From positions 62,001 to 126,000 of the forward strand of contig NZ_VOOR01000012.1 of NCBI RefSeq assembly GCF_007993045.1: 64,000 nt of DNA, read 5' to 3'. Both the position numbers and the translations under genes were made by a program. Below the pieces are notes generated by a model. The model ran no database searches and was not told where the DNA came from. It worked only from the letters and a program-made list of their open reading frames with translations. How positions within the stretch are numbered: the first letter of the stretch is position 1; every line of letters starts with the position of its first letter. This stretch comes from Phaeodactylibacter luteus. GTDB taxonomy: Bacteria > Bacteroidota > Bacteroidia > Chitinophagales > Saprospiraceae. This document shows positions 34,534 through 41,021 of the stretch, one piece after another.

Positions 34534-35273
34534 GGCTTGGGGCGGGTTAGTTGAAGGAATACTTCGTGCATATTGGCAGCTTGGAATTCGCTTTTTAGCC
34601 GATCGGGCGTATCTAGGGCAGCAATTTGCCCATCTACCATGATGGATACCCTGCCGCAATACTCTGCTTCGTCCATATAATGGGTCGTGACAAATACCGT
34701 GGTGCCTGTTTCAGCTGCTTGGTAAATCATCTCCCAAAACTGCCGGCGGGTGACGGGGTCAACCCCGCCGGTCGGCTCATCGAGGAAAACAACATCAGGC
34801 TGGTGCAGCAGGGCGATGGAGAAAGACAATTTTTGCCGCCAGCCCAGAGGTATGCCGCTCACCTGCTTGCGCGCAAAGGCTTCCATGCCAAGCTGCTCAA
34901 TAAGCTGGCTGCCCGCCTGCCGGGCTTGCTTGCGGGGCAGCCCATAGATGCCGCCGTAGAACCGGATGTTTTCCATCACGGTCAGGTCTTCGTACAGGGA
35001 GAACTTCTGGCTCATGTAGCCAATGCGCTGCTTCACTTTTTCAGGATGGGCTGCTACGTCAATGCCTGCAACCCGGGCCTGCCCAGAAGTGGGGCGGGAA
35101 AGCCCGGTGAGCATGCGCATTGCCGTGGTCTTCCCTGCGCCATTGGCGCCCAGGAATCCAAATATCTCGCCACGCTCTACCTCAAATGAGATGGCGTCTA
35201 CTGCGGTGAAAGCGCCAAACTGCTTGGTAAGCTTTGAGGCTTCGATGATAGGGCTTTGGGGGCTATTCTGCAT
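34530..35273 (-). CDS. ABC transporter ATP-binding protein (canonical half)
   Basis: A 247-residue ATPase of the ABC-2 exporter. Walker A is GANGAGKTT near residue 39, the Q-loop is in YMSQKFSLYEDLTV, and the Walker B region reads FLDEPTGGVDPVTRRQFW. The switch histidine is present in FVTTHYMDEAEYCGRVSIM. The signature helix is modified to SGIPLGWRQKLSFSIALL in place of LSGGxxQ, so this chain has a good Walker site but a changed signature. The other ATPase upstream shows the opposite pattern, suggesting an asymmetric pair. It overlaps that gene's end by 11 bases. Confidence 0.92.
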   Translation of the reverse strand: MQNSPQSPIIEASKLTKQFGAFTAVDAISFEVERGEIFGFLGANGAGKTTAMRMLTGLSRPTSGQARVAGIDVAAHPEKVKQRIGYMSQKFSLYEDLTVMENIRFYGGIYGLPRKQARQAGSQLIEQLGMEAFARKQVSGIPLGWRQKLSFSIALLHQPDVVFLDEPTGGVDPVTRRQFWEMIYQAAETGTTVFVTTHYMDEAEYCGRVSIMVDGQIAALDTPDRLKSEFQAANMHEVFLQLTRPKP

Positions 35274-36156
35274 GGATGAAAACGTCTTCTATGCTTGGCG
35301 CAATGGGCGTTACCGAAACGCCCGTATGCTTGAGGTTGAGCAAATAGCTTTGGACCAGTTCTGGCCAGACCGGTGCTTTTAGGCTCAGGTGCACTGCGTG
35401 CCCGAAAGCAAAGGCGCTGTAAGTGCTTTCAAATTGGCGGAGGTCTGTGAGCATCCGGTAGGTGTCATCTGCCTGCACAGCGAGCAGGGGGCGGTCAAAT
35501 GCTTCGATGAGAGACTGCGGGCTGCCGGTGCTCAGTACTTGCCCATCTCGCATTAGTGCGACCCTGTCACACAGGCTGGCTTCGTCCATATAGGGGGTAG
35601 AAACCAGCATGGTGATGCCATGTGACTTAAGCCGCTGAAGCATGGCCCAGAATTCCTCCCGGGAGACCGGGTCCACTCCGGTGGTGGGCTCGTCAAGAAG
35701 GAGGATGCGCGGCCGGTGGATCAGGGCACAGCATAGAGCGAGCTTTTGCTTCATCCCCCCGGAAAGCTGCCCGGCCCTCCGGTTTTTAAAGGGCTCGAGC
35801 TGCACGTAAATGTCCCGGATCAGCTCGTAGTTCTCGGCTATGCTGGTGCCAAAAATGGTAGCAAAGAAATGTAGGTTCTCTTCTACAGTCAGGTCTTGGT
35901 AGAGAGAAAAAGTGCCCGGCATGTATCCTATGGCCCGCCGTATGGCCCGGTAGCTTTCTACCACCGGCTTGCCATCGAGGAAGGCCGTGCCAGCATCGGG
36001 GAGCAGTAGGGTGCCTAAAATGCGGAGGAGGGTAGTCTTGCCTGCCCCGTCTGGCCCAATGAGCCCAAATAGCTCGCCGGCCTGTATGGTAAGGCTCACC
36101 TCCTGCAGGGCAGTGGTTTTGCCATAGGCTTTACTGAGGTTTTGTGCAGTTATCAT
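35263..36156 (-). CDS. ABC transporter ATP-binding protein (H-loop variant half)
   Basis: A 297-residue ATPase with Walker A GPDGAGKTTLLR near residue 36, an intact signature LSGGMKQKLALCCALI and Walker B ILLLDEPTTGVDP. The switch region reads LVSTPYMDEASLCDRVALM, so the usual H-loop histidine is replaced by proline. A C-terminal extension of about 70 residues follows the core. This arrangement resembles the N-terminal half of YbhF/RbbA-type fused ATPases, here made as a separate protein. It overlaps the hlyD-like gene by 4 bases and would form a heterodimer with the second ATPase. Confidence 0.92.
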   Translation of the reverse strand: MITAQNLSKAYGKTTALQEVSLTIQAGELFGLIGPDGAGKTTLLRILGTLLLPDAGTAFLDGKPVVESYRAIRRAIGYMPGTFSLYQDLTVEENLHFFATIFGTSIAENYELIRDIYVQLEPFKNRRAGQLSGGMKQKLALCCALIHRPRILLLDEPTTGVDPVSREEFWAMLQRLKSHGITMLVSTPYMDEASLCDRVALMRDGQVLSTGSPQSLIEAFDRPLLAVQADDTYRMLTDLRQFESTYSAFAFGHAVHLSLKAPVWPELVQSYLLNLKHTGVSVTPIAPSIEDVFIHAE

Positions 36157-37064
36157 TGCTCTGAAGTTGTTGGCGCCCAGTATACTTCCCCGGGCATTCC
36201 GGCTTTCAGCCGGCCGTCGTTGGGCACTTTGACTTTGAAGGCGTACACTAAGTTGATGCGCTCTTCGCGGGTTTGAACGGTCTTGGGGGTGAATTCCGCT
36301 TCAGCGGCAATCCAGCTGATCTGGCCGTCAAAATAGATGAGGCTATCGCCTCCACCGTCTACGCCCACCTTTACTTTCTGCCCCAGGCTGGCCTCTGCCA
36401 GCTGTTCGCCGCTGAGGTAAGCACGCAGCTCAAGCTCGCCCAAATAGGCGATGGTGTAGAGGGGCCTGCCGGCTGGGGCAAATTCGAAAGGCTCGGCCAG
36501 TTGGAGCAGTACGGTGCCGTCTACTGGATTGTAGAGGTAGCACCTCCTGATCTGATCATCGATGATGTCAAGCTGGGCTTCCAAGGGGGCGATCTCAGAC
36601 AAGATCCCTTGGTTGGCGGTCTGATTTTGAGCCCTTAGCGCCCCCACTTCCCGGTCAATGAGCTTAATCTGGGCTTCCAGGTCGTCGAGCTGCTTGGTGG
36701 TGGCAGCGTTGGCGGCGAGGAGGGCTTGTACCCGCCTGACTTCGCGCAGGGCATGCTCCCTTTTTTCCAGAAGGACGCTCACCTGTGGCTCGGCATCTCT
36801 TGTTTTCCCGCGCACAGCTTGAATTCGGGCCTTCAGCTGTTGGCGTTGTAGGTGTAGGGCGGAGGTGTCCGTCAGGCCGATCCATTCGCCAGCTTTCAGT
36901 GTTTCCCCTTCTTTCGCATTGAGGAAGAGCAGCCTCCCGGGCTGTTCGGCAGCTACGGTAGTTTCCCGGGCTTCGAAATTGCCATAAGCATCAGCCTGCT
37001 GTGCTTCGGGCTGGCAGCTGTAGGCCAAGAGCAGGATGGCTGTAAACAGGGTATATCGGATCAT
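36153..37064 (-). CDS. HlyD-family periplasmic adaptor lipoprotein
   Basis: A 303-residue membrane-fusion protein of the YbhG type. It starts MIRYTLFTAILLLAYSCQPE with lipobox LAYSC at residue 17, so it is likely lipid-anchored. Next come the first half of the lipoyl domain (GNFEARETTVAAEQPGRLLF with EGETLKAGEWIG), a long alpha-helical hairpin (residues about 75-170, coiled coil), the second lipoyl half (YNPVDGTVLLQLAEPFEFAP) and beta-barrel parts with AYLSGEQLAEASLGQKVKVG. It should bridge the ABC permeases to the TolC-like channel made from the gene just upstream. Confidence 0.92.
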   Translation of the reverse strand: MIRYTLFTAILLLAYSCQPEAQQADAYGNFEARETTVAAEQPGRLLFLNAKEGETLKAGEWIGLTDTSALHLQRQQLKARIQAVRGKTRDAEPQVSVLLEKREHALREVRRVQALLAANAATTKQLDDLEAQIKLIDREVGALRAQNQTANQGILSEIAPLEAQLDIIDDQIRRCYLYNPVDGTVLLQLAEPFEFAPAGRPLYTIAYLGELELRAYLSGEQLAEASLGQKVKVGVDGGGDSLIYFDGQISWIAAEAEFTPKTVQTREERINLVYAFKVKVPNDGRLKAGMPGEVYWAPTTSEQ

Positions 37065-38353
37065 GGTTGAATGCCTTTAAGGGTGAGCAATTGGAGGTAG
37101 AGGGTTTGTTGTTGTACTTGGTATTGCTGCTGTAGCAGTCGTGCAGTGCGCACCCGTGTGGCTTGTTCAATGTAATCAGCAGCAAGTGCGGTGCCTTGCT
37201 GCAGCCTGGCCCCGAGCTCCTCTAGGCTGGCCGCTTCCAGCTCAATGATAGGCCCTTGCTGTTCAGCCAGCTGCCCAAAGGTTTCGATCTGCTTTTGCAA
37301 AACCGCTGCCTGCCGTTGGTTGGTGGTGAGGAAAGCGGCCGCCCGGTTGCGGGCTTGTTCTGCTTTGATGCGCGCCAAGTCGTCAGCACGGCTGGCTTGC
37401 CCCCAATCGGTGATCGGCCAGTTGAGCTGTAGCCCGCCTATGGCAAAAGGGCTTAGGGTGCGGTCAAAAAAATTGACAGGGTTGGGGGCTCCGATGCCAG
37501 CTTGCAGGAAGGCAGCTACTTTGGGCTGCAGGGCTGCGCGGGCCAGGCCGGGCTGTGCTGCAGCCTGTAGGGCCTGTTGCTCAAAGACATTGAGCTCCAA
37601 GCGCTTGGCTTCCCCTAGCCAGAGGGTATCGCTCACGATAGGGAGCTGAAAGGCTACCCCTTCGGGGATGGGGAGCCCGGTGAGGCTAGACAGCGCAGCC
37701 CGCATAGCGGCCAAAGCTCCATGCAGCTCATCCTGTTTGGCCTGCAGCCTCAAAAGCTCGGCCTGCAGCCTGCGGTGCTCACCGGGCAGGGCTGCCCCCG
37801 CTTCCACTGCCCCTGCCAGCTGGCTGGCCCGTGCGCCGAGTTGCTCTTGGCTGGCTGAAAGCTGCGCTGCCTGTGCCCGCAACAGTAGGATCTGCCCAAT
37901 ATACCGGTCTGCTTCTGCTCGCGGCTGCTGCAGCTCGGCCTCAAGCGCTGCCTCAGACAAAGCAGCGCTGGCCTCAAGTATTTTTTGTTGGGCCTTCCTG
38001 GCCCCACCGTCGTAAAGGGCATACTCTGCATTGGCGGTGGCTTGCAGCCGGTAGAGGGGCAGGTCTAGCCCGCCCCCGCCCGGTACCGGGAGGTCGAAGG
38101 GCAAGGCTGGGGCTTCACTCTGTAGAGTGGCCGCGGCCTGTGCGTACAGTTTGGGCAGCCTGCTTTGCGCGAGGCCGAGCTGTTCGGTTTGGGCAGATTG
38201 CCGGAGAAGGCTGCGCTGCCCTGAAAGGGGGTTTTGGGCTTCCATGCCTTGGTAAATCGAGGACAAAGGAAGGGGCTGTACCTGAGCACTAAGCTGAAGG
38301 GCAGTGAGCAGGCTTAGCACAGCTATGAGCGTATGATATGGATAGGGTCGCAT
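37061..38353 (-). CDS. TolC-family outer-membrane efflux protein
   Basis: A 430-residue protein with signal peptide MRPYPYHTLIAVLSLLTALQ, cleaved near LSAQ, and two long Ala/Gln/Leu-rich helical repeats of the outer-membrane efflux family (for example EAALEAELQQPRAEADRYIG and RNRAAAFLTTNQRQAAVLQK). Periplasmic coiled coils and barrel strands (PVNFFDRTLSPFAIGGLQLN) are in the expected order. It is 9 bases downstream of the cupin gene and overlaps the adaptor gene by 4 bases, so a complete tripartite exporter is encoded in one operon. Confidence 0.92.
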   Translation of the reverse strand: MRPYPYHTLIAVLSLLTALQLSAQVQPLPLSSIYQGMEAQNPLSGQRSLLRQSAQTEQLGLAQSRLPKLYAQAAATLQSEAPALPFDLPVPGGGGLDLPLYRLQATANAEYALYDGGARKAQQKILEASAALSEAALEAELQQPRAEADRYIGQILLLRAQAAQLSASQEQLGARASQLAGAVEAGAALPGEHRRLQAELLRLQAKQDELHGALAAMRAALSSLTGLPIPEGVAFQLPIVSDTLWLGEAKRLELNVFEQQALQAAAQPGLARAALQPKVAAFLQAGIGAPNPVNFFDRTLSPFAIGGLQLNWPITDWGQASRADDLARIKAEQARNRAAAFLTTNQRQAAVLQKQIETFGQLAEQQGPIIELEAASLEELGARLQQGTALAADYIEQATRVRTARLLQQQYQVQQQTLYLQLLTLKGIQP

Positions 38354-38362
38354 AGGGCAGGG

Positions 38363-38758
38363 TTATTTGATCAGGAGCAATTGGCTGTCTTCAAGTCCGT
38401 CTACCCAATGTTCTACCTGAGGCTCGATGAACAAATAGCCCCCCGGGCTCAGTGTTTGTGTCTCCCCTTGAGAAGTACCGTAGCTTACCTGCCCCGAAAG
38501 GCAGATGAGCAAGGCTTTAACATCAGACGTATGGCTTTTCAGTTGCCCCCCTTTAAGTATTTGCAGGGCGGTGGTGGTGCCTTTTGCGCCGGTGAAAAGA
38601 GGCCGGGCAGAGATGGGCTTCTCTGGGCTGTGCAGCCCCTGTAGGCTTAAATTTTGCATAGCAGAAGTGGTTGTGCCGTCATCAGGCAGTGGGCTGGACT
38701 GTGCCAAGCTGTTGCTGATGCCTAGGGCAGTGATGAAAATGAGGATTAGATATTTCAT
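38363..38758 (-). CDS. Exported cupin-domain protein
   Basis: A 131-residue protein with signal peptide MKYLILIFITALGISNSLAQ, cleaved at about residue 20. The rest is a single cupin barrel: LKGGQLKSHTSDVKALLICL, SGQVSYGTSQGETQTLSPGG and YLFIEPQVEHWVDGLEDSQL. The first motif has a histidine (HTSD) and the second a histidine (VEHW), so metal binding is reduced but possible. It lies between the TetR gene and the efflux genes and starts just after the second operator, so it is probably the first gene controlled by the repressor. It may bind the exported ligand in the periplasm; that is an inference. Confidence 0.82.
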   Translation of the reverse strand: MKYLILIFITALGISNSLAQSSPLPDDGTTTSAMQNLSLQGLHSPEKPISARPLFTGAKGTTTALQILKGGQLKSHTSDVKALLICLSGQVSYGTSQGETQTLSPGGYLFIEPQVEHWVDGLEDSQLLLIK

Positions 38759-38768
38759 AAATCAAAAT

Positions 38769-38784
38769 TTAGCCATTTGGGTAA
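38769..38784 (-). promoter_or_regulatory. TetR operator 2, upstream of the cupin-efflux operon
   Basis: TTAGCCATTTGGGTAA differs from operator 1 by a single base and falls in the 43-base gap between the tetR stop and the cupin start. A repressor bound here would stop transcription into cupin, tolC and the ABC genes. Confidence 0.65.
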
Positions 38785-38801
38785 ATGGGGGTTAAAAAAA
38801 A

Positions 38802-39407
38802 TCAGTCGAGCCGGATGGCATTGATGGTAAAGGCAGCAACCTCCTTTTTGCGCTGCTGCAGGATATTTTGGTAGAGCGCTGCATCCACCCCCATAAGCCC
38901 TTGGAACATAGGCCGGGCAAGGAAGGGGAAAACGCACATAGAAAGCAGGTTCATGACGAGGCTGATGGGGTTCACCTGCCGGATGTGCCCCGCTGCGGCC
39001 TCTGCTTGTACCTGTGCGATGAGGGGCATAGGATTGGGGCGCTGCCGGCGGCTGAGGAGGTCTTCTGCGAAAGCTCCCCCTTTTTGGTTGATCTCGCTGA
39101 TGACAAAAGCGGGCATATTGGGGTTGTCCATGAGCAGGTCCATATACCGGTCTACGAATTGTTCGATCTTCTCGAACAAAGGCAGGTCGGCTTCAAAGAC
39201 TTCGTTGATCCCGGCAGAGAATTTGGCGAAAGCCTCATCGAAAACAGCGCGGAAAAGCTTGTTCTTGCTTCGGTAGTAGTAGTGGAGCAGCCCTTTGTTG
39301 ATGGCAGCCGTGTCCGCTATCTCCTGCATGCGGGCAGCGGCGAAGCCTTTGTTCATAAAGACTTTGCGGGCGGCTTCCAATATTTTTTCTTCTGTTGTTG
39401 GCTCCAT
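38802..39407 (-). CDS. TetR/AcrR family transcriptional regulator
   Basis: A 201-residue repressor from the Met at 39407 (MEPTTEEKILEAARKVFMNK). The DNA-binding helix-turn-helix covers residues about 5-50, with GFAAARMQEIADTAAINKGL and LHYYYRSKNKLFRAVFDEAF. The rest is a helical ligand-binding domain without recognised specificity. The Met is chosen because operator 1 lies directly before it; starts at 39422 or 39536 would put the operator and promoter inside the gene. It is the first gene of a leftward run with cupin and efflux genes, so it likely represses both itself and the exporter. Confidence 0.92.
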   Translation of the reverse strand: MEPTTEEKILEAARKVFMNKGFAAARMQEIADTAAINKGLLHYYYRSKNKLFRAVFDEAFAKFSAGINEVFEADLPLFEKIEQFVDRYMDLLMDNPNMPAFVISEINQKGGAFAEDLLSRRQRPNPMPLIAQVQAEAAAGHIRQVNPISLVMNLLSMCVFPFLARPMFQGLMGVDAALYQNILQQRKKEVAAFTINAIRLD

Positions 39408-39414
39408 ATACTTT

Positions 39415-39430
39415 TTACCCATTTGGGTAA
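39415..39430 (-). promoter_or_regulatory. TetR operator 1, at the tetR promoter
   Basis: TTACCCATTTGGGTAA is a palindrome with arms TTACCCA and TGGGTAA around TT. It lies immediately downstream of the predicted transcription start of tetR and 7 bases before its ATG, a typical place for self-repression. Confidence 0.75.
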
Positions 39431-39437
39431 TTTTGAG

Positions 39438-39468
39438 CAAAGGTAAGTGGTTTGCGCTTAAGGCGCAA
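39438..39468 (-). promoter_or_regulatory. Bacteroidota promoter TTG-N20-TACCTTTG for tetR
   Basis: On the minus strand TTG (39468-39466) and TACCTTTG (39445-39438) have a 20-base spacer. Transcription would start near 39431, at the edge of operator 1. Confidence 0.78.
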
Positions 39469-39487
39469 GGGCTAATGCGATATTCTT

Positions 39488-39495
39488 TATCTTTG
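39488..39495 (+). promoter_or_regulatory. -7 promoter box (TATCTTTG) for dapD
   Basis: TATCTTTG matches TAnnTTTG and lies 32 bases before the dapD ATG. No TTG at 19-20 bases is clear. It is divergent from, and close to, the tetR promoter. Confidence 0.5.
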
Positions 39496-39527
39496 CGGCT
39501 CATTACACCACAAAAGTCGCAAGCATC

Positions 39528-40346
39528 ATGGACCAATTACGGCAAACGATAGAGCAGGCCTGGGAAGACCGCAGCCTGTTGAAGGACAAACGGGTACAGG
39601 AAGCGGTACAGCAAGTGCTCTCGCAGCTCGATCAGGGCAAGCTGCGCGTGGCTGCCCCCCTCTCCGATGGTACTTGGCAAGTAAATGACTGGGTCAAAAA
39701 AGCGGTTGTCCTGTATTTCCCTTTGCAGCAGATGGAAACGATAGAAGTGGGGCCTTTTGAGTTCCATGATAAGATACCGCTGAAGCGGAACTACAAAGCA
39801 CAAGGGGTGCGCGTAGTGCCTCACGCTATCGCCCGCTATGGCGCTTTCTTAGAAGAAGGGGTGATCATGATGCCGAGCTATGTCAACCTCGGTGCATGGG
39901 TGGGCAGCGGTACAATGGTGGATACCTGGGCGACAGTAGGCTCTTGTGCACAGATCGGCCGCAACGTACACCTCAGCGGTGGCGTGGGCATCGGCGGGGT
40001 GTTGGAGCCCCCTCAGGCGTCGCCTACTATCATTGAAGACAACTGCTTCATCGGCTCCCGCAGTATTGTGGTAGAGGGGGTGCACGTGGAGAAGGAAGCT
40101 GTGTTAGGTGCCAATGTGGTGCTTACGAAGTCGACCCGTATCATAGACGTAACGGGCAAGGAGCCGGTCACGCACAAGGGGCGGGTGCCTGCCCGGTCGG
40201 TCGTTATCCCGGGCACCTACCCCAAGGAGTTCCCGGCGGGCACTTATCAGGTAGCCTGTGCACTGATCATTGGGCAGCGGAAAGCTAGTACGGATCTAAA
40301 GACTTCCCTGAACGAAGCGCTGCGCGAATATAACGTAGCCGTGTGA
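39528..40346 (+). CDS. dapD: 2,3,4,5-tetrahydropyridine-2,6-dicarboxylate N-succinyltransferase
   Basis: A 272-residue acyltransferase of the succinylase branch of lysine and diaminopimelate synthesis. An N-terminal helical domain (residues 1-90) is followed by a left-handed beta-helix with hexapeptide repeats: GVIMMPSYVNLGAWVGSGTM, VDTWATVGSCAQIGRNVHLS and GGVGIGGVLEPPQASPTIIE. DNCFIGSRSIVVEGVHVEKE contributes to the active site, and the C-terminal part contains RSVVIPGTYPKEFPAGTYQV. Normal in length. It overlaps pth by one base (TGATG), a coupling without metabolic logic that I can see. Confidence 0.96.
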   Translation: MDQLRQTIEQAWEDRSLLKDKRVQEAVQQVLSQLDQGKLRVAAPLSDGTWQVNDWVKKAVVLYFPLQQMETIEVGPFEFHDKIPLKRNYKAQGVRVVPHAIARYGAFLEEGVIMMPSYVNLGAWVGSGTMVDTWATVGSCAQIGRNVHLSGGVGIGGVLEPPQASPTIIEDNCFIGSRSIVVEGVHVEKEAVLGANVVLTKSTRIIDVTGKEPVTHKGRVPARSVVIPGTYPKEFPAGTYQVACALIIGQRKASTDLKTSLNEALREYNVAV

Positions 40347-40969
40347 TGGGCATTGTAAAATGGCTGTCAGGCCTTTTTTCCAAAACAGAACAAACAGCAG
40401 TAGACCCCATGAAGTACCTGATTGCAGGCCTTGGGAACATAGGGCCGGAGTACGTCAATACCCGGCATAATATTGGTTTCGACGTGGTGGACGGCTTGGC
40501 TGCCCGGCATGGAGGCGAGTGGAAAACGGATAAGCTTGGCGATGTAGCCACCATCAAGCACCGTGGGCGGACGTTCGTCCTGCTCAAGCCCTCTACCTAC
40601 ATGAACCGCAGTGGGAAGGCTGTTCACTATTGGCTGCAAAAAGAGAAGATCGAAAAGTCCCGCCTATTGGTTGTCATCGACGACCTCAACCTGCCTTTTG
40701 GCAAACAGCGCCTGCGGGGCAAGGGTAGCGATGGCGGCCACAATGGGCTCAAGGACATTGATCAGGTCACTGGCGGCAACAACTATGCCCGTTTGCGCTT
40801 GGGCATCGGCAACGAATTTTCTAAAGGGCGGCAGGTAGACTATGTGCTGGGGAAATGGTCGCAGGAAGAAATGGACGGGCTGCCTGAGATTGTGAAACGG
40901 GCAGGAGAGGCCTGTATTGCTTTCGGCAGCATAGGGCTGCAGCACGCGATGAGCCAATACAATGGATAA
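40346..40969 (+). CDS. pth: Peptidyl-tRNA hydrolase
   Basis: A 207-residue enzyme that releases peptides from tRNA that dropped off the ribosome. Conserved blocks are LIAGLGNIGPEYVNTRHNIG with the catalytic histidine, LKPSTYMNRSGKAV, VVIDDLNLPFGKQRLRGKGS and DGGHNGLKDI. It has about 20 extra residues at the start (MGIVKWLSGLFSKTEQTAVD) before MKYLIAGLGN; the internal Met at 40409 would give the usual length, and both starts are possible. The ATG at 40346 is favoured by overlap with the dapD stop. Confidence 0.94.
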   Translation: MGIVKWLSGLFSKTEQTAVDPMKYLIAGLGNIGPEYVNTRHNIGFDVVDGLAARHGGEWKTDKLGDVATIKHRGRTFVLLKPSTYMNRSGKAVHYWLQKEKIEKSRLLVVIDDLNLPFGKQRLRGKGSDGGHNGLKDIDQVTGGNNYARLRLGIGNEFSKGRQVDYVLGKWSQEEMDGLPEIVKRAGEACIAFGSIGLQHAMSQYNG

Positions 40970-41010
40970 AAAAGAAGCCCCGGCATGTGCATCGTTGCTT
41001 GGCCGGGGCT
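40968..41010 (-). terminator. Terminator after the T9SS protein gene
   Basis: AGCCCCGGC and GCCGGGGCT form a 9-base stem. On the minus strand the stem is followed by TTCTTTTTT, so it serves the leftward T9SS gene; there is no T run in the plus direction behind pth. Confidence 0.78.
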
Positions 41011-41021
41011 ACGGGTCATAA

